A stretch of 64,000 nucleotides of DNA from Cellvibrio sp. PSBB023 (GTDB lineage Bacteria; Pseudomonadota; Gammaproteobacteria; Pseudomonadales; Cellvibrionaceae). The stretch lies in contig NZ_CP019799.1 in NCBI RefSeq assembly GCF_002007605.1, positions 372,001 to 436,000 of the forward strand, given 5' to 3'. The notes under the pieces are model-generated. The model was not told where the DNA came from and did no database searches. It saw nothing but the letters and a program-made list of their open reading frames with translations. Shown piece after piece: positions 38,961 to 50,342 of this stretch. Made by a program: the position numbers and the translations under genes. Numbering within the stretch: position 1 is the stretch's first letter; each line of letters opens with the position of its first letter.

Positions 38961-40787
38961 ATGACTGAAGTGTTAAGCCTAGATCCAAGATTGGCCGAAA
39001 TTACCGAGCGTATCATCGCCAGAAGCCGTGATACGCGCGCTGCCTATGTAGCGCGAGTAAACAAATTCCGCAATAAAGGGCCTGCGCGGCACCATTTGGG
39101 GTGTGCAAACCTGGCGCATGGTTTTGCTGCCTGTAACAGTGAAGACAAGCAGGCATTGGCGGAAGGCCAGTCGGCTAATCTCGGCGTGGTGAATGCCTAC
39201 AATGAAATGCTCTCGGCGCACGTGCCTTACGGCGAGTACCTTGAGCCGATTAAAGCGGCTGCAAAAGAGATGGGCATGACGGCGCAAATGGCTGGCGGTG
39301 TTCCGGCGATGTGTGACGGTGTGACCCAGGGCTTTCCCGGTATGGAAATGTCGCTATTCAGCCGCGATGTGATCGCGATGAGTACGGCTATTGCCCTGTC
39401 GCACGATATGTTCGATGGCGCTATTTGCCTGGGGGTGTGCGATAAAATTGTTCCCGGCTTAATGATAGGTGCACTGTCGTTTGGTCAGTTGCCGATCATT
39501 TTTATTCCTGCCGGCCCTATGACGCCGGGCTTGTCCAATGCGGAAAAAGCCAAGGCACGCCAACTGTTTGCTGAAGGTAAAGTGGGTCGTAAAGAGTTGT
39601 TGGCCGCAGAAAGTGCCTCCTATCACAGCGCGGGCACCTGTACCTTTTACGGCACTGCTAATACCAACCAGATGTTGATGGAAATCATGGGCATGCATTT
39701 GCCCGGTAGCACCTTCATCAACCCCTACACCCCGCTGCGCGATGCATTGACTCGTGCTTCTGTGCACCAACTGGCAAAAATCACGCGTGATACCCCGGTG
39801 ACTCTGGCAGAAATTGTCACTGAAAAATCGATTGTGAACGGTATTGTCGGACTGATGGCGACGGGTGGCTCAACCAACCATGCCATGCATATAGTTGCTA
39901 TCGCCCGCGCCGCTGGTGTACAAATTAACTGGCAGGACTTGTCTGATATTTCGGATATAATCCCTCTGTTGTGTCGTATTTATCCTAATGGTCTGGCGGA
40001 TGTAAACCGCTTCCAGGCTGTAGGTGGCATGGGTTACCTGATTCGCGAGCTGCGCAATGCCGGGCTTTTGCATGATGATGTAAAAACCATTATGGGCGAG
40101 GGCGGTTTGGCGGCATACACCAAAGAGCCATTCCTGGAGAATGGTGAGCTGGTATGGCGTGATGCTGTGACCGAGAGTCTGGATGACTCGGTGCTGCGTC
40201 CGGTCAGTAAACCCTTTGCCCCTGAAGGTGGTATGAGATTGTTGAAAGGCAACATTGGTCGCTCAGTGATTAAGATCTCTGCGGTTAAGCCGGATCACCG
40301 TAAGGTTGTGGCGCCAGCTATTGTGTTCCACAGCCAGGACGAGTTGCAGGCTGCCTTCAAGCGCGGCGATTTGGAAAAAGATTTTATTGCCGTTGTGCGC
40401 TTCCAGGGGCCAAAAGCCTGTGGTATGCCCGAGCTGCACAAGCTGACGCCGCCGCTGGGCGTGTTGCAGGATCGTGGGTTCAAGGTGGCCTTGCTGACAG
40501 ATGGTCGTATGTCAGGTGCCTCTGGTAAGATTCCCGCTGCGATCCATATGACGCCAGAAGCGTTGGATAATGGTCCTATAGGCCTTATTCGCGATGGCGA
40601 TATGATTGAATTGGACGCTGAAGCTGGCACTTTACAGTTGCTGGTCAGCGAGGAAGAGCTGAGTTCCCGTCAGCCCGCCGAATGTGATTTGTCAGCAGTT
40701 CACTATGGTATGGGGCGCGAGTTGTTTGCGCCTCTGCGTGCCACAGTGGGCCTTGCTGAAGAAGGAGCTACTGTATTTAACTGGTAA
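38961..40787 (+). CDS. edd: 6-Phosphogluconate dehydratase
   Basis: Edd dehydrates 6-phosphogluconate to KDPG, the first dedicated Entner-Doudoroff step, using an Fe-S cluster. The ATG at 38961 gives 608 residues (E. coli 603); a longer open frame from 38889 is not credible. Hallmarks of the IlvD/Edd family are '[24 protein letters not shown]', '[12 protein letters not shown]', '[21 protein letters not shown]' (cluster Cys residues) and '[18 protein letters not shown]'. A strong terminator follows, yet zwf begins only about 50 nt later. Confidence 0.98.
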   Translation: MTEVLSLDPRLAEITERIIARSRDTRAAYVARVNKFRNKGPARHHLGCANLAHGFAACNSEDKQALAEGQSANLGVVNAYNEMLSAHVPYGEYLEPIKAAAKEMGMTAQMAGGVPAMCDGVTQGFPGMEMSLFSRDVIAMSTAIALSHDMFDGAICLGVCDKIVPGLMIGALSFGQLPIIFIPAGPMTPGLSNAEKAKARQLFAEGKVGRKELLAAESASYHSAGTCTFYGTANTNQMLMEIMGMHLPGSTFINPYTPLRDALTRASVHQLAKITRDTPVTLAEIVTEKSIVNGIVGLMATGGSTNHAMHIVAIARAAGVQINWQDLSDISDIIPLLCRIYPNGLADVNRFQAVGGMGYLIRELRNAGLLHDDVKTIMGEGGLAAYTKEPFLENGELVWRDAVTESLDDSVLRPVSKPFAPEGGMRLLKGNIGRSVIKISAVKPDHRKVVAPAIVFHSQDELQAAFKRGDLEKDFIAVVRFQGPKACGMPELHKLTPPLGVLQDRGFKVALLTDGRMSGASGKIPAAIHMTPEALDNGPIGLIRDGDMIELDAEAGTLQLLVSEEELSSRQPAECDLSAVHYGMGRELFAPLRATVGLAEEGATVFNW

Positions 40788-40798
40788 GTTAAATCCCC

Positions 40799-40830
40799 GA
40801 CCCCGAACCTGCCGTTCGGGGTCTTCGTTT
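40799..40830 (+). terminator. Intrinsic terminator after edd
   Basis: GACCCCGAAC / GTTCGGGGTC, a 10-bp stem with a 5-nt loop, followed by TTCGTTTTT. zwf begins 48 nt later, so either termination is partial or the zwf promoter overlaps this structure. Confidence 0.8.
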
Positions 40831-40877
40831 TTAGAAAGTAAATCCACTGTCAAGGTTCACAAACAGGATTACCCCTC

Positions 40878-42365
40878 ATGCTCGATGCGTTTGATTTTGT
40901 TATTTTTGGAGGCGCTGGCGATCTGGCTCTGCGCAAGTTGATCCCCGGGTTATACCGTGCGCACCGCGAAGGCTCTCTGCCTGCCAATGCGCGTATTATC
41001 CCAACTTGCCGCAATACCCAAATGGTCGCTGAGTACAAAGACAAAGTGCGCGCCGCCGCGGAAAAACACTTGAATGCGGACGAGTTTGTCGCAGCCGATT
41101 GGGACGAATTTGCCCAGCGTCTTTTTCCTGTGTTCGTTGACATTGGTACAAAAGACGAGCACTGGGATGCCCTGGCGACACTGCTTAACAGCAGTGGCAA
41201 TAGCCAGCGCGTGTTCTATCTCTCTACGCCGCCGTCAGTATTCAGCATTTGCTGTAAGCATTTGCATGAGACCGGCCTGATTACTACCAATGCCCGTGTA
41301 GTAGTTGAAAAACCGCTGGGTTATGACGCGAAGACCGCAGAAGAGATCAACAGCCAAATTGCTGAGTACTTCAATGAAGAAGCGATCTTCCGTATCGATC
41401 ACTACCTCGGTAAAGAGACGGTACAAAACCTGTTGGCACTGCGTTTTGCCAACGGCATGTTCGAGCATCTGTGGGATGCCAAATCGATTGATCATGTGCA
41501 GATCAGCATTTCAGAAACCGTTGGCCTTGAAGGTCGTGCCGGTTTTTATGATGGCGCTGGTGCACTGCGCGATATGGTGCAAAACCATATTTTGCAATTG
41601 CTCTGTCTGGTGGCGATGGAGTCACCCAACAAAATGACTGCAGAGCGCATCCGCGCTGAAAAACTCAAAGTGCTGGAAAGCCTGCGCCCCTTAACGGGCA
41701 ATACCGTTAAGTACAATACCGTGCGCGGTCAATATGTTGCCGGAGAAATGGACGGCAAGATGGTCCCCGGTTATCTTGATGAATTGGGGCAGCCCAGCAA
41801 CACCGAAACATTTGTTGCTATTCGTGCCTACATCGACAATTCGCGTTGGGCTAACGTGCCGTTTTATCTGCGCACCGGCAAACGCATGAAACAGCGTTTT
41901 GCGGAAATCGTGATTCAATATAAAGATGTTGCACACCGCGTGTACCCTGAATCGGCGGGTGCGGCAACGCCGAACCGTTTGATTATTCGTCTCCAACCGG
42001 AAGAGAGCATCAAAATTATCATGGTCTCCAAAGATCTGGAGAAGCATGAAACCCATTTGCGCCCTGTTGTGCTCAACCTGAATTTCGCGGACACCTACAA
42101 AGATTTCTACTCTGATGCCTACAAGCGTTTGATGTTGGATGCGGCCGCTGGCGATGCCAGTTTGTTTATCCATCGCGCCGAGGTGGATGCAGCATGGTCC
42201 TGGATTGATCCTATTATCGAAGCTTGGCAGCGTCCGGAAAATAAACCCCATGGTTATATGGCGGGCAGTTGGGGTCCGCAGGCTTCATCACAGCTGATGG
42301 CCAGTGATCGTCGCCGTTGGTTCTCGATTGATGAAGTGCTATCAGGGGCGGATCAGGAATGGTAA
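40878..42365 (+). CDS. zwf: Glucose-6-phosphate 1-dehydrogenase
   Basis: Zwf oxidises glucose-6-P to 6-phosphogluconolactone, giving NAD(P)H. The 495-residue protein (E. coli 491) has the nucleotide-binding 'FVIFGGAGDLALRKLIPGLY' and the active-site 'RIDHYLGKETVQN' with the catalytic His pair region. The C-terminal 'SWGPQASSQLMASD' is typical. pgl overlaps its 3' end by 7 nt, so the two are co-translated. Confidence 0.98.
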   Translation: MLDAFDFVIFGGAGDLALRKLIPGLYRAHREGSLPANARIIPTCRNTQMVAEYKDKVRAAAEKHLNADEFVAADWDEFAQRLFPVFVDIGTKDEHWDALATLLNSSGNSQRVFYLSTPPSVFSICCKHLHETGLITTNARVVVEKPLGYDAKTAEEINSQIAEYFNEEAIFRIDHYLGKETVQNLLALRFANGMFEHLWDAKSIDHVQISISETVGLEGRAGFYDGAGALRDMVQNHILQLLCLVAMESPNKMTAERIRAEKLKVLESLRPLTGNTVKYNTVRGQYVAGEMDGKMVPGYLDELGQPSNTETFVAIRAYIDNSRWANVPFYLRTGKRMKQRFAEIVIQYKDVAHRVYPESAGAATPNRLIIRLQPEESIKIIMVSKDLEKHETHLRPVVLNLNFADTYKDFYSDAYKRLMLDAAAGDASLFIHRAEVDAAWSWIDPIIEAWQRPENKPHGYMAGSWGPQASSQLMASDRRRWFSIDEVLSGADQEW

Positions 42366-43069
42366 GCGAGCGTTTATTTGAAAGTCGCGCAGAGATGATC
42401 TCTGCGTTGCAAGCTGAATGTGAAACCGCACTGCGCGATGCCGTTGAAGATCGCGGTGAAGCTACCTTTATGGTATCCGGCGGTAGCACTCCCGAGCCGC
42501 TTTACAAGGCATTAAGTGATGCAGATCTGCCGTGGGAATCCATTTACGTAGCGCTGGTTGATGAGCGCTGGGTAGAGTTTGATCACGACAAAAGCAATGA
42601 AGCCTTTACTGTCAAACATCTCATCCAGAATAAAGCCGCTGCAGCTAATTTGGTTGGCATGAAAAACTCGGCTGAAACCGCAGCTGAAGGTGTAGATGAC
42701 TGTGAAAATGCCTATCAACAGCTAGCTCAGCCCTTTGATATCACCATTTTGGGGATGGGGTCTGATGGGCATACAGCGTCATTGTTTCCTCATGCGCAGG
42801 GGTTAGACGAAGCATTGAACCCTGAGTCGGAGCAATTGTGTGCCGCGATTATCGCCAAGCAAAGTGAGGTTACCGGCGCTATTACTGAGCGTATGACCCT
42901 GACCCTTGCAGGCTTGCTGCGCTCCAAATCGTTGATTTTATTGATTACCGGTGATGAAAAATTGGCTGTATTACGCGCAGCGCAAGCCGGGACGGATATT
43001 AAAGAAATGCCTATTCGCGCCGTATTGCAGCAGCAAACCGTGCCGGTTGTTGTCTATTGGGCACCGTGA
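42359..43069 (+). CDS. pgl: 6-Phosphogluconolactonase
   Basis: Pgl hydrolyses the lactone made by Zwf. The 236-residue protein is the DevB type, as in pseudomonads, not the beta-propeller type of E. coli. Motifs are 'FMVSGGSTPEPLYKAL', 'VALVDERWVEFDHDKSNE' and 'ITILGMGSDGHTASLFPHA'. The ATG overlaps the zwf end. eda starts 78 nt downstream. Confidence 0.97.
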   Translation: MVSERLFESRAEMISALQAECETALRDAVEDRGEATFMVSGGSTPEPLYKALSDADLPWESIYVALVDERWVEFDHDKSNEAFTVKHLIQNKAAAANLVGMKNSAETAAEGVDDCENAYQQLAQPFDITILGMGSDGHTASLFPHAQGLDEALNPESEQLCAAIIAKQSEVTGAITERMTLTLAGLLRSKSLILLITGDEKLAVLRAAQAGTDIKEMPIRAVLQQQTVPVVVYWAP

Positions 43070-43147
43070 TTGTCGTGGCGTCTTGAAGGGGCCGTTAATT
43101 GGCTCCATTAATTGTTGAACTTATTTGAATTTGCGAGGGACATACCA

Positions 43148-43780
43148 GTGGCTTTAACTATTGATCAAATTGTAAGAATAGCGCCAGTCGTACCCGTTAT
43201 GGTTGTTGAGCGTATCGAAGATGCTGTGCCATTGGCGACAGCCCTCTACAACGGTGGTTTGAAAGTATTGGAAATTACCCTGCGTACACCCTGCGCCCTG
43301 GATGCAATTACCGCCATGGTCGAGGCTTTGCCGGATGATGCGGTAATCGGAGCAGGGACTATTATCACTCCTGCCGATTTGGAAAAAGCGGTAAAAGCCG
43401 GCTCTACCTTTTTGGTTAGCCCAGGCACAACCCCGGCATTAATTGAGGCGGCAAAGGCCAGTCCAGTACCTTTGTTGGCGGGCGTTGCTACACCAACAGA
43501 AGCGATGAACCTCTATGTGCAGGGTTTCACCCATCAAAAATTCTTCCCTGCGGAAGCGGCGGGTGGTGTACCTATGCTCAAGTCCATTGCCGGACCTTTG
43601 CCACAAATTACTTTCTGCCCAACCGGCGGTATTGATTTGGCAAAAGCACCGAGTTATCTGGCTCTGCCTAACGTTCATTGTGTGGGCGGCACCTGGATGG
43701 CGCCAAAAGAATTGATGAAAGCGGGTCGTTGGGACGAGATTGAGCGTCTGGCCCGTGAAGCAGCCAGCTTGCCCCGCTAG
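43148..43780 (+). CDS. eda: KDPG/KHG aldolase
   Basis: Eda splits KDPG into pyruvate and glyceraldehyde-3-P, the last Entner-Doudoroff step. The GTG at 43148 has GAGGGA about 8 nt upstream and yields 210 residues (E. coli 213); an upstream TTG at 43112 would add 12 residues of no family resemblance. Class I aldolase signatures include 'PVMVVERIEDAVPLATALYNGGLKVLEITLRT', 'VIGAGTII' and 'HQKFFPAEAAGGVPMLKSI', the last containing the Schiff-base Lys. Confidence 0.97.
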   Translation: MALTIDQIVRIAPVVPVMVVERIEDAVPLATALYNGGLKVLEITLRTPCALDAITAMVEALPDDAVIGAGTIITPADLEKAVKAGSTFLVSPGTTPALIEAAKASPVPLLAGVATPTEAMNLYVQGFTHQKFFPAEAAGGVPMLKSIAGPLPQITFCPTGGIDLAKAPSYLALPNVHCVGGTWMAPKELMKAGRWDEIERLAREAASLPR

Positions 43781-43865
43781 TTGGCAACGATAAGAATCAA
43801 GAACTCACCCTTTTTGTTTTAGTGCCCGCTTCGGCCGGGCAATGCGATTAACTTAGGAGAATGTA

Positions 43866-44873
43866 ATGACTATCAGAGTGGCAATTAACGGTTACGGTCG
43901 TATCGGACGCAATGTGCTGCGTGCCTTGTATGAATCAGGAAAGCGCGATCAAATTCAAATCGTTGGTATTAACGATTTGGGCGATGCTCACTTGAATGCT
44001 CACCTCACCAAATACGATTCAGTTCATGGTCAATTTAACGGTACCGTGAAGTTTGAAGGCGACACCATGTTTGTGAATGGTGATGCTATCCGCATTACTT
44101 CTGAGCGTGATCCAGCCAAATTGCCTTGGGGCGAGCTGAATGTTGATGTGGTGTACGAATGTACCGGTATTTTCACCAGCAAAGAAAAAGCTGGCTTGCA
44201 TTTGGCTGCTGGCGCCAAGAAAGTCATTATTTCTGCTCCTGGTACTGATGTGGATGCAACCGTAGTATTCGGTGTAAACGACAAGGTCCTGAAAGCAACA
44301 GATACCATTATCTCTAACGCGTCTTGCACCACTAACTGCCTGGCTCCGGTTGCTAAAGTATTGAACGATAACTTCACTATCGTTCAAGGTTCTATGACCA
44401 CCATTCACTCTTACACCAACGACCAAGTACTGTCTGATGTATTCCACAAAGACATCTACCGTGCGCGTTCTGCTACCCAGTCAATGATTCCAACGACTAC
44501 CGGTGCAGCAAAAGCGGTAGGTTTGGTATTGCCTGAGTTGAAGGGCAAGATGGACGGTATCTCTGTACGTGTTCCTACCATCAATGTGTCATTGGTTGAC
44601 CTGAACGTGTTGGTAGAGAAAGACGTAAGTGTTGAAGCAATCAACGCGGCGATGAAAAAAGCGGCTGAGACTGAAATGCCTGGCGTATTGGCATTTGTGG
44701 ATGAACCATTGGTTTCTATCGACTTCAACCACAACCCGCACTCATCAAATTACGATTCATTGCAAACCAAAGTGTACGGCAAGTGGGTCAAGGTATTGGC
44801 TTGGTACGATAACGAGTGGGGTTTCTCAAACCGCATGTTGGATAACACCATCGCACTGATGAACGCCAAATAA
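43866..44873 (+). CDS. gapA: Glyceraldehyde-3-phosphate dehydrogenase, type I
   Basis: The 335-residue enzyme oxidises and phosphorylates glyceraldehyde-3-P. The active Cys154 sits in '[12 protein letters not shown]', and the N-terminal '[19 protein letters not shown]' is the NAD-binding Rossmann start. 'NDLGDA' and 'HDKYDSVHG'-like positions are of the glycolytic type. AGGAG lies 7 nt before the ATG. It is 11 nt upstream of pyk, so gap and pyk form a tight pair that consumes the triose product of Eda (the enzymes between them are elsewhere). Confidence 0.97.
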   Translation: MTIRVAINGYGRIGRNVLRALYESGKRDQIQIVGINDLGDAHLNAHLTKYDSVHGQFNGTVKFEGDTMFVNGDAIRITSERDPAKLPWGELNVDVVYECTGIFTSKEKAGLHLAAGAKKVIISAPGTDVDATVVFGVNDKVLKATDTIISNASCTTNCLAPVAKVLNDNFTIVQGSMTTIHSYTNDQVLSDVFHKDIYRARSATQSMIPTTTGAAKAVGLVLPELKGKMDGISVRVPTINVSLVDLNVLVEKDVSVEAINAAMKKAAETEMPGVLAFVDEPLVSIDFNHNPHSSNYDSLQTKVYGKWVKVLAWYDNEWGFSNRMLDNTIALMNAK

Positions 44874-44884
44874 GAGAATTTGTT

Positions 44885-46330
44885 ATGTTAAGACGTACCA
44901 AGATCGTCAGTACGCTGGGCCCGGCTTCCGAGTCACCCGAAGTACTTGAAAAACTTATTCTTGCCGGCGTGAACGTTGTGCGTTTGAATTTCTCCCACGG
45001 ATCACCGGAAGATCACAAGCGTCGTGCCGAAACCGTCCGTGCATTGGCTGCCAAGCACAACCGTTTTGTTGCTGTTTTAGGGGATTTGCAAGGTCCAAAA
45101 ATCCGTGTTGCGCGCTTTGCTGAAGGCAAAATCCACCTGAAAGTAGGTGATAAGTTTGTGCTGGATGCAACCCTTGAGCGCGATGCGGGCAATCAGGATC
45201 AAGTTGGTATCGACTACAAAGAGCTGCCAAATGATTGTAAGCCCGGTGATGTACTGTTGTTGGATGATGGTCGCGTTGTTCTGCAAGTCGATAAGATTGA
45301 AGGTCCGCGTATCTACACTACCACCAAAGTGGCCGGACCTCTGTCGAACAACAAGGGTATTAACCGTCAAGGTGGGGGCTTAACCGCACCTGCACTGACA
45401 GAAAAAGATATTGCTGACATCAAAACTGCTGCAGAAATTGATGTGGATTATTTGGCGGTATCCTTCCCTCGCTCCGCTGAAGACATGAACTACGCACGCA
45501 AGCTGATGTTGGAAGCTGGTGGTCGCGCTGGTTTGGTATCCAAAGTTGAGCGTGCTGAAGCGGTTGCCGACGACGAAACGCTGGATGACATTATCCGCGC
45601 GAGCGATGCGGTAATGGTTGCTCGTGGCGACTTGGGTGTAGAAATTGGCGATGCAGCACTGATCGGTGTACAGAAGCGCATCATCGCCCGTTCTCGCGCT
45701 TTGAACAAAGTGGTGATCACGGCGACCCAGATGATGGAGTCCATGATTAACAGTCCATTGCCAACACGCGCTGAAGTCTTCGACGTTGCTAACGCCGTGC
45801 TGGATGGTACCGATGCGGTTATGTTATCTGCTGAAACAGCTGCCGGTAGCTTTCCGGTAGAAACGGTAGAGGCAATGGTGCGCATTATCCTGGGTGCGGA
45901 AAAGCATCCAACGGCCAGTTTTGACAACTACCGTATGGATCAAGCGTTCAGCACGGTTGATGAATCTATTGCGCTGGCATCTATGTTTACGGCGAACCAC
46001 CTGGATGGCGTGAAGGCGATTCTGTCATTCACTGAATCCGGTAGTACACCGCGTCTTATGTCTCGCGTGGGTTCACAATTGCCTATTTTCGCGTTTTCCC
46101 GCCATGTGGGAACCCAGCGTAAAATGGCCTTGTATCGCGGCGTTCAACCTATTGCCTTTGATACCGACAGCACTCCTTGTGCAGACGATTTTGCGCGCGC
46201 AATAGAGCTGCTGAAAACTCAAGGTGTTCTGACGAAAGGTGATCTGGTGATTGTTTCCAGCGGTGATACCAACTTGTTGGGCGGCACCAATACCATGAAG
46301 ATCCTGCGTGTTGAAGACAAAGCTGTCTAA
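44885..46330 (+). CDS. pyk: Pyruvate kinase
   Basis: Pyk converts PEP and ADP to pyruvate and ATP. The 481-residue protein begins '[37 protein letters not shown]', the PykA-like start, and has '[12 protein letters not shown]' and '[42 protein letters not shown]', the catalytic and Mg/K-binding segments. Length and start agree with E. coli PykA (480). A strong terminator follows. Confidence 0.97.
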   Translation: MLRRTKIVSTLGPASESPEVLEKLILAGVNVVRLNFSHGSPEDHKRRAETVRALAAKHNRFVAVLGDLQGPKIRVARFAEGKIHLKVGDKFVLDATLERDAGNQDQVGIDYKELPNDCKPGDVLLLDDGRVVLQVDKIEGPRIYTTTKVAGPLSNNKGINRQGGGLTAPALTEKDIADIKTAAEIDVDYLAVSFPRSAEDMNYARKLMLEAGGRAGLVSKVERAEAVADDETLDDIIRASDAVMVARGDLGVEIGDAALIGVQKRIIARSRALNKVVITATQMMESMINSPLPTRAEVFDVANAVLDGTDAVMLSAETAAGSFPVETVEAMVRIILGAEKHPTASFDNYRMDQAFSTVDESIALASMFTANHLDGVKAILSFTESGSTPRLMSRVGSQLPIFAFSRHVGTQRKMALYRGVQPIAFDTDSTPCADDFARAIELLKTQGVLTKGDLVIVSSGDTNLLGGTNTMKILRVEDKAV

Positions 46331-46342
46331 GTACGTATGATC

Positions 46343-46375
46343 AAAAAAACGGCAGCTTGGCTGCCGTTTTTTTTG
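46343..46375 (+). terminator. Intrinsic terminator after pyk
   Basis: Seven A, the stem CGGCAGC / GCTGCCG with a 3-nt loop, then eight T. It should end the central-carbon operon. The A run would also permit termination from the other strand. Confidence 0.93.
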
Positions 46376-46401
46376 TCTGTTATTTGTTGTGGGTGATGGT
46401 T

Positions 46402-47214
46402 ATGAAGCGCTTATGTCTCTTGTTGTTATGTCTGTCATTCTCGAGTTTTCCCGCGTTCGGGCTTGAGCTGCGCGGTAATTGGCAGCAGGGCGGTGTGATT
46501 ATTGGCAAGGTTCCGGCAGCTAGCCAAATTGAATATCGCGGTAAAAAATTACATTTGTCCAGCGAGGGGGAGTTTGTGTTTGGTCTTGGACGCGATGCAG
46601 CCGGCCATGCAAGCCTGATAGTCATTGATAGCAATGGGCAGCGCACTGAGCATAAATTTGCGGTGAAGCAGCGCGACTACAATATCCAGCGGGTGACTGG
46701 TGTGCCCCAGCAGACTGTAGAGCCTGATCCCAAGCAAGTTGAGCGTGCTCGCCGTGAAGCGCAAATGGCTGCTGATGCGCGTAAGGGAGATTTGCCTTTG
46801 CGCTTTTTTGCCCAATCTTTTGTGTGGCCACTCACCGGCCCGATTACGGGAGTGTACGGTAGCCAGCGTGTTTACAACGGTGTCCCTAATTCGCCGCATT
46901 ATGGGGTAGATATTGCCCGCCCGGTAGGAACTTTGGTCACGGCTCCAGCGGGAGGTGTGGTGACACTGGTGCACCCGGATATGTTCTTCTCCGGTGGCAC
47001 ATTAATCATTGATCATGGTCATGGTCTGTCTTCCACCTTTATTCACCTGAGTGAGATTTTGGTGAAGCAAGGCGATGAAATAGCCCAGGGGCAAGCGATT
47101 GCCAAGGTGGGTAAAACCGGCCGTGCCACTGGCCCGCATCTGGATTGGCGGATGAACTGGTTTGAGGAGCGTGTCGACCCGCAATTATTGGTTGGCGCTA
47201 TGCCTGCGCACTAG
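46402..47214 (+). CDS. Secreted M23 (LytM-domain) peptidoglycan peptidase
   Basis: A 270-residue protein with a signal peptide (residues 1-20, 'CLLLLCLSFSSFPAFG') and a beta-rich N-terminal domain. The C-terminal LytM domain has a complete zinc site: H166 and D170 in 'SPHYGVDIARP', with H215 in 'TFIHLS' and H247 in 'GPHLDWRMN'. It should therefore be an active endopeptidase on peptide cross-links rather than a degenerate EnvC/NlpD-type activator. The ATG at 46402 is chosen because the signal peptide begins there; an open frame from 46357 runs back through the pyk terminator. Confidence 0.88.
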   Translation: MKRLCLLLLCLSFSSFPAFGLELRGNWQQGGVIIGKVPAASQIEYRGKKLHLSSEGEFVFGLGRDAAGHASLIVIDSNGQRTEHKFAVKQRDYNIQRVTGVPQQTVEPDPKQVERARREAQMAADARKGDLPLRFFAQSFVWPLTGPITGVYGSQRVYNGVPNSPHYGVDIARPVGTLVTAPAGGVVTLVHPDMFFSGGTLIIDHGHGLSSTFIHLSEILVKQGDEIAQGQAIAKVGKTGRATGPHLDWRMNWFEERVDPQLLVGAMPAH

Positions 47215-47322
47215 CTGCATTTAAATCCCTAATTGCCGCAATAGCCCATGGGCTCTAGAGACAGGGCTGTAAAAGGCAGTGTAAGATACCGCCCCCTGCT
47301 GTCCTAATCGCGACCTAAGATC

Positions 47323-47517
47323 ATGATAGATAAAAAGTTACTCAGTATTTTGGTGTGTCCTGTCAGTAAAGGCGAACTCGAGTATAAGCCTGAGCAACAG
47401 GAGTTGATTTGTTGGCAGAGTGGGTTGGCATACCCCATTCGCGATGGTATTCCCGTCATGCTGGAGCATGAAGCGCGCAAGCTGGGCGCGGAAGAAATTG
47501 AGCAACATCAGGCCTGA
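47323..47517 (+). CDS. Trm112 family protein (YcaR-like)
   Basis: A 64-residue zinc-ribbon-like protein: '[42 protein letters not shown]'. It keeps only part of the usual Cys set (C in 'VCP' and 'LIC'). In other gammaproteobacteria this gene usually sits beside lpxK/kdsB; here it lies before alaS, 45 nt away. Eukaryotic Trm112 activates methyltransferases, but the bacterial role is not settled. Confidence 0.88.
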   Translation: MIDKKLLSILVCPVSKGELEYKPEQQELICWQSGLAYPIRDGIPVMLEHEARKLGAEEIEQHQA

Positions 47518-47561
47518 TAGCAGGTGCTGATCGTAAAAATTGAACATTTAGTGGACCTATT

Positions 47562-50189
47562 ATGAAGAGCGCTGAGATTCGCGACGCATTTTTAAAGTAT
47601 TTTGAAAGCAAGGGGCACACGATTGTTGCCAGCAGTTCATTAGTGCCGGCCAATGACCCGACACTTTTGTTTACCAATGCGGGAATGAACCAATTTAAAG
47701 ATGTGTTTTTGGGCGGTGACAAGCGCAATTACAACCGTGCCGTCAGTTCCCAGCGCTGTGTCCGTGCTGGTGGCAAGCACAATGACCTCGAGAATGTCGG
47801 CTATACCGCGCGCCACCACACCTTTTTTGAAATGCTTGGTAACTTCAGTTTTGGCGATTACTTCAAGCGCGATGCCATCAGTTTTGCCTGGGAGTTTCTC
47901 ACCGCCAAAGACTGGCTAAATATTCCTGCTGAGAAACTCTGGGTAACCGTCTATGCCTCGGACGATGAGGCCTACGATATCTGGCAAAAAGAAATGGGCG
48001 TTCCCGCTGAGCGTATTGTGCGTATTGGCGACAATAAAGGCGCCCCCTACGCATCAGACAACTTCTGGGCGATGGGCGATACCGGCCCTTGTGGCCCTTG
48101 TACCGAAATTTTCTACGATCACGGTGCAGATATATGGGGTGGGCCACCGGGTTCTCCCGAAGAGGATGGCGACCGTTACATCGAGATCTGGAATAACGTA
48201 TTCATGCAATTTAACCGTACCGCCGACGGTGTTTTGCATCCCTTGCCAGCACCTTCGGTGGATACCGGGATGGGGCTTGAGCGTATTTCTGCGGTGATGC
48301 AGCATGTTCACTCCAACTACGAAATAGATCTGTTCCAGCATCTGTTGAATGCAGCGGCAGAAGCTACAGGCAATCACGACATGGAAAATAAATCCCTGCG
48401 CGTGATTGCTGACCACATTCGCTCTTGCTCTTTCCTTATTAGTGACGGTGTTATCCCATCGAATGAAGGGCGCGGTTATGTGCTGCGTCGCATTATTCGT
48501 CGCGCCATTCGTCACGGAAATCAGCTGGGCCAAAAACAACCCTTCTTCCATAAGCTGGTAAAAGCCTTGGCAGAAGTGATGGGCGATGCTTACCCTGAAT
48601 TGCACAAAAACCAGGCACAAATAGAGCGTGTATTGTTGCAAGAAGAAGAGCAATTTGAAAAAACCCTGGACAAGGGTATTGCTGTGCTTGAAGAAGCGCT
48701 TGCCAAACTCAGTGGCAAGGAGATCCCGGGCAAAGTAGTGTTCACGCTCTATGATACCTACGGCTTCCCTGTTGACCTGACCGCCGACATTGCCCGTGAG
48801 CGTGGATTGACTATCGATCAGGATGGTTATGAGGCCGCCATGGCAGAGCAGCGCGCCCGCGCCCGCGCTGCGGGTAGTTTTAAAGTCGATTACAGTGCAG
48901 CAGGCCTTGAATTGCCCGCAACAGAATTTCTCGGCTATAGCAGTCTGGCAGAGCAGGGCAAGATACTTGCGTTGCTGAAAGACGGGAAAAAAGTGGAGCG
49001 TTTGGTGGAAGGTGATGATGGCGTTGTCCTGTTGGATCGCACGCCATTCTACGCAGAGTCAGGCGGACAAGCGGGTGATTGCGGTTATCTGGAGCTGGGT
49101 GGTAATCGTCTGGAAGTGCGTGATTGTCAGAAACAAGGTGCGGCACATTTGCATCTGGTGCATGTGTTGCAAGGCGCTGTCGCTGTGGGCGACATCCTAT
49201 CCGCAAAAGTGGATGCCAATGTGCGTCAGGCAACGGCATTAAACCACTCGGCAACCCATCTAATGCATGCTGCCTTACGTAAAGTATTGGGTGAGCATGT
49301 CACGCAAAAGGGCTCTTTAGTGGATTCCGAGCGTTTGCGTTTTGATTTCTCTCACTTTGAGGGGGTGACGGCGGATCAGTTAAAAGCCATTGAAACCCTG
49401 GTCAATGATCAAATTCGTGCCAACTCAGCTGTTGCGACCGAGCTCTGCGATATGGATGCCGCCAAAGCCAAGGGTGCCATGGCGTTATTTGGCGAAAAGT
49501 ATGGCGACACTGTGCGTGTCCTGACCATGGGCGAGGGCTTCTCTGTCGAGTTGTGTGGTGGTACGCACGTCAATCGTACCGGTGATATAGGCCTGTTCCG
49601 GATAACAACCGAGTCAGGTGTGGCAGCTGGCATTCGTCGTATAGAAGCAGTGACTGGCACCAAGGCATTAGCTTTGTTTGATCAGGTTGAGTCATTGGTA
49701 GAAGCGGCGGGCCGCAGCTTGAAGGCAAATCGCGATTCGCTTATTGAAAAGCTTGAGGCACTGGTTGCCCACAATCGCAAATTGGAAAAAGACCTAGCCA
49801 GCCTGAAGACCAAATTGGCGACGGCTGGTAGTGGTGATGTGCTATCAAATGCAGTCGAGGTTGCGGGTATAAAAGTACTTGCACTTAACTTGGATGGAGC
49901 AGATGCCAAATCCCTGCGTGAGACAGCGGATCAATTCAAAAATAAGCTGGGTTCAGCGGTTGTGCTCTTGGCCGCTGTTGAAGATGGCAAAGTATCGCTG
50001 ATTGCAGGCGTGACCCAGGATATTACCGCCAAAGTAAAAGCGGGTGACCTGATGGGTTATGTAGCGGGGCAGTTGGGTGGTAAGGGCGGTGGTCGCCCGG
50101 ATATGGCACAGGGTGGTGGAACTAATGTTGCTGCACTGGATGCTGCTTTGGCCTCAGTTGTGCCATGGGTTAGCAGCCGTCTTGCTTAA
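47562..50189 (+). CDS. alaS: Alanyl-tRNA synthetase
   Basis: A class II synthetase of 875 residues (E. coli 876). The N-terminal catalytic part begins '[45 protein letters not shown]'. The editing domain has '[18 protein letters not shown]' and the zinc-binding '[15 protein letters not shown]', and the C-terminal domain ends '[15 protein letters not shown]'. Editing residues (two His and the Cys-Gly-Gly-Thr-His) are intact. lysC follows after about 150 nt, then csrA, an order seen in many gammaproteobacteria. Confidence 0.98.
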   Translation: MKSAEIRDAFLKYFESKGHTIVASSSLVPANDPTLLFTNAGMNQFKDVFLGGDKRNYNRAVSSQRCVRAGGKHNDLENVGYTARHHTFFEMLGNFSFGDYFKRDAISFAWEFLTAKDWLNIPAEKLWVTVYASDDEAYDIWQKEMGVPAERIVRIGDNKGAPYASDNFWAMGDTGPCGPCTEIFYDHGADIWGGPPGSPEEDGDRYIEIWNNVFMQFNRTADGVLHPLPAPSVDTGMGLERISAVMQHVHSNYEIDLFQHLLNAAAEATGNHDMENKSLRVIADHIRSCSFLISDGVIPSNEGRGYVLRRIIRRAIRHGNQLGQKQPFFHKLVKALAEVMGDAYPELHKNQAQIERVLLQEEEQFEKTLDKGIAVLEEALAKLSGKEIPGKVVFTLYDTYGFPVDLTADIARERGLTIDQDGYEAAMAEQRARARAAGSFKVDYSAAGLELPATEFLGYSSLAEQGKILALLKDGKKVERLVEGDDGVVLLDRTPFYAESGGQAGDCGYLELGGNRLEVRDCQKQGAAHLHLVHVLQGAVAVGDILSAKVDANVRQATALNHSATHLMHAALRKVLGEHVTQKGSLVDSERLRFDFSHFEGVTADQLKAIETLVNDQIRANSAVATELCDMDAAKAKGAMALFGEKYGDTVRVLTMGEGFSVELCGGTHVNRTGDIGLFRITTESGVAAGIRRIEAVTGTKALALFDQVESLVEAAGRSLKANRDSLIEKLEALVAHNRKLEKDLASLKTKLATAGSGDVLSNAVEVAGIKVLALNLDGADAKSLRETADQFKNKLGSAVVLLAAVEDGKVSLIAGVTQDITAKVKAGDLMGYVAGQLGGKGGGRPDMAQGGGTNVAALDAALASVVPWVSSRLA

Positions 50190-50342
50190 TACTTGTACGA
50201 CAATGGATAAGAAGCGTTATAAAACCGTTTTTATCGTCCGTTTGGGTTAACTTTTATCGCAATCTGGTGTTTAATTGGCGCCTTTTTCGTGATTTGGTTA
50301 GTAAATATTAGCAATCGTCAATTGATAGAAGGATAGGCTGTA

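Noticed and set aside
43823..43841. Short hairpin TGCCCG / CGGGCA between eda and gap
   Set aside because: Only 6 bp with a 7-nt loop and no T run, so not convincing as a terminator; no known riboregulator matches it.
47243..47254. 12-nt perfect palindrome AGCCCATGGGCT before the Trm112-like gene
   Set aside because: Too short to assign as an operator and contains no spacer; no second copy in the window.
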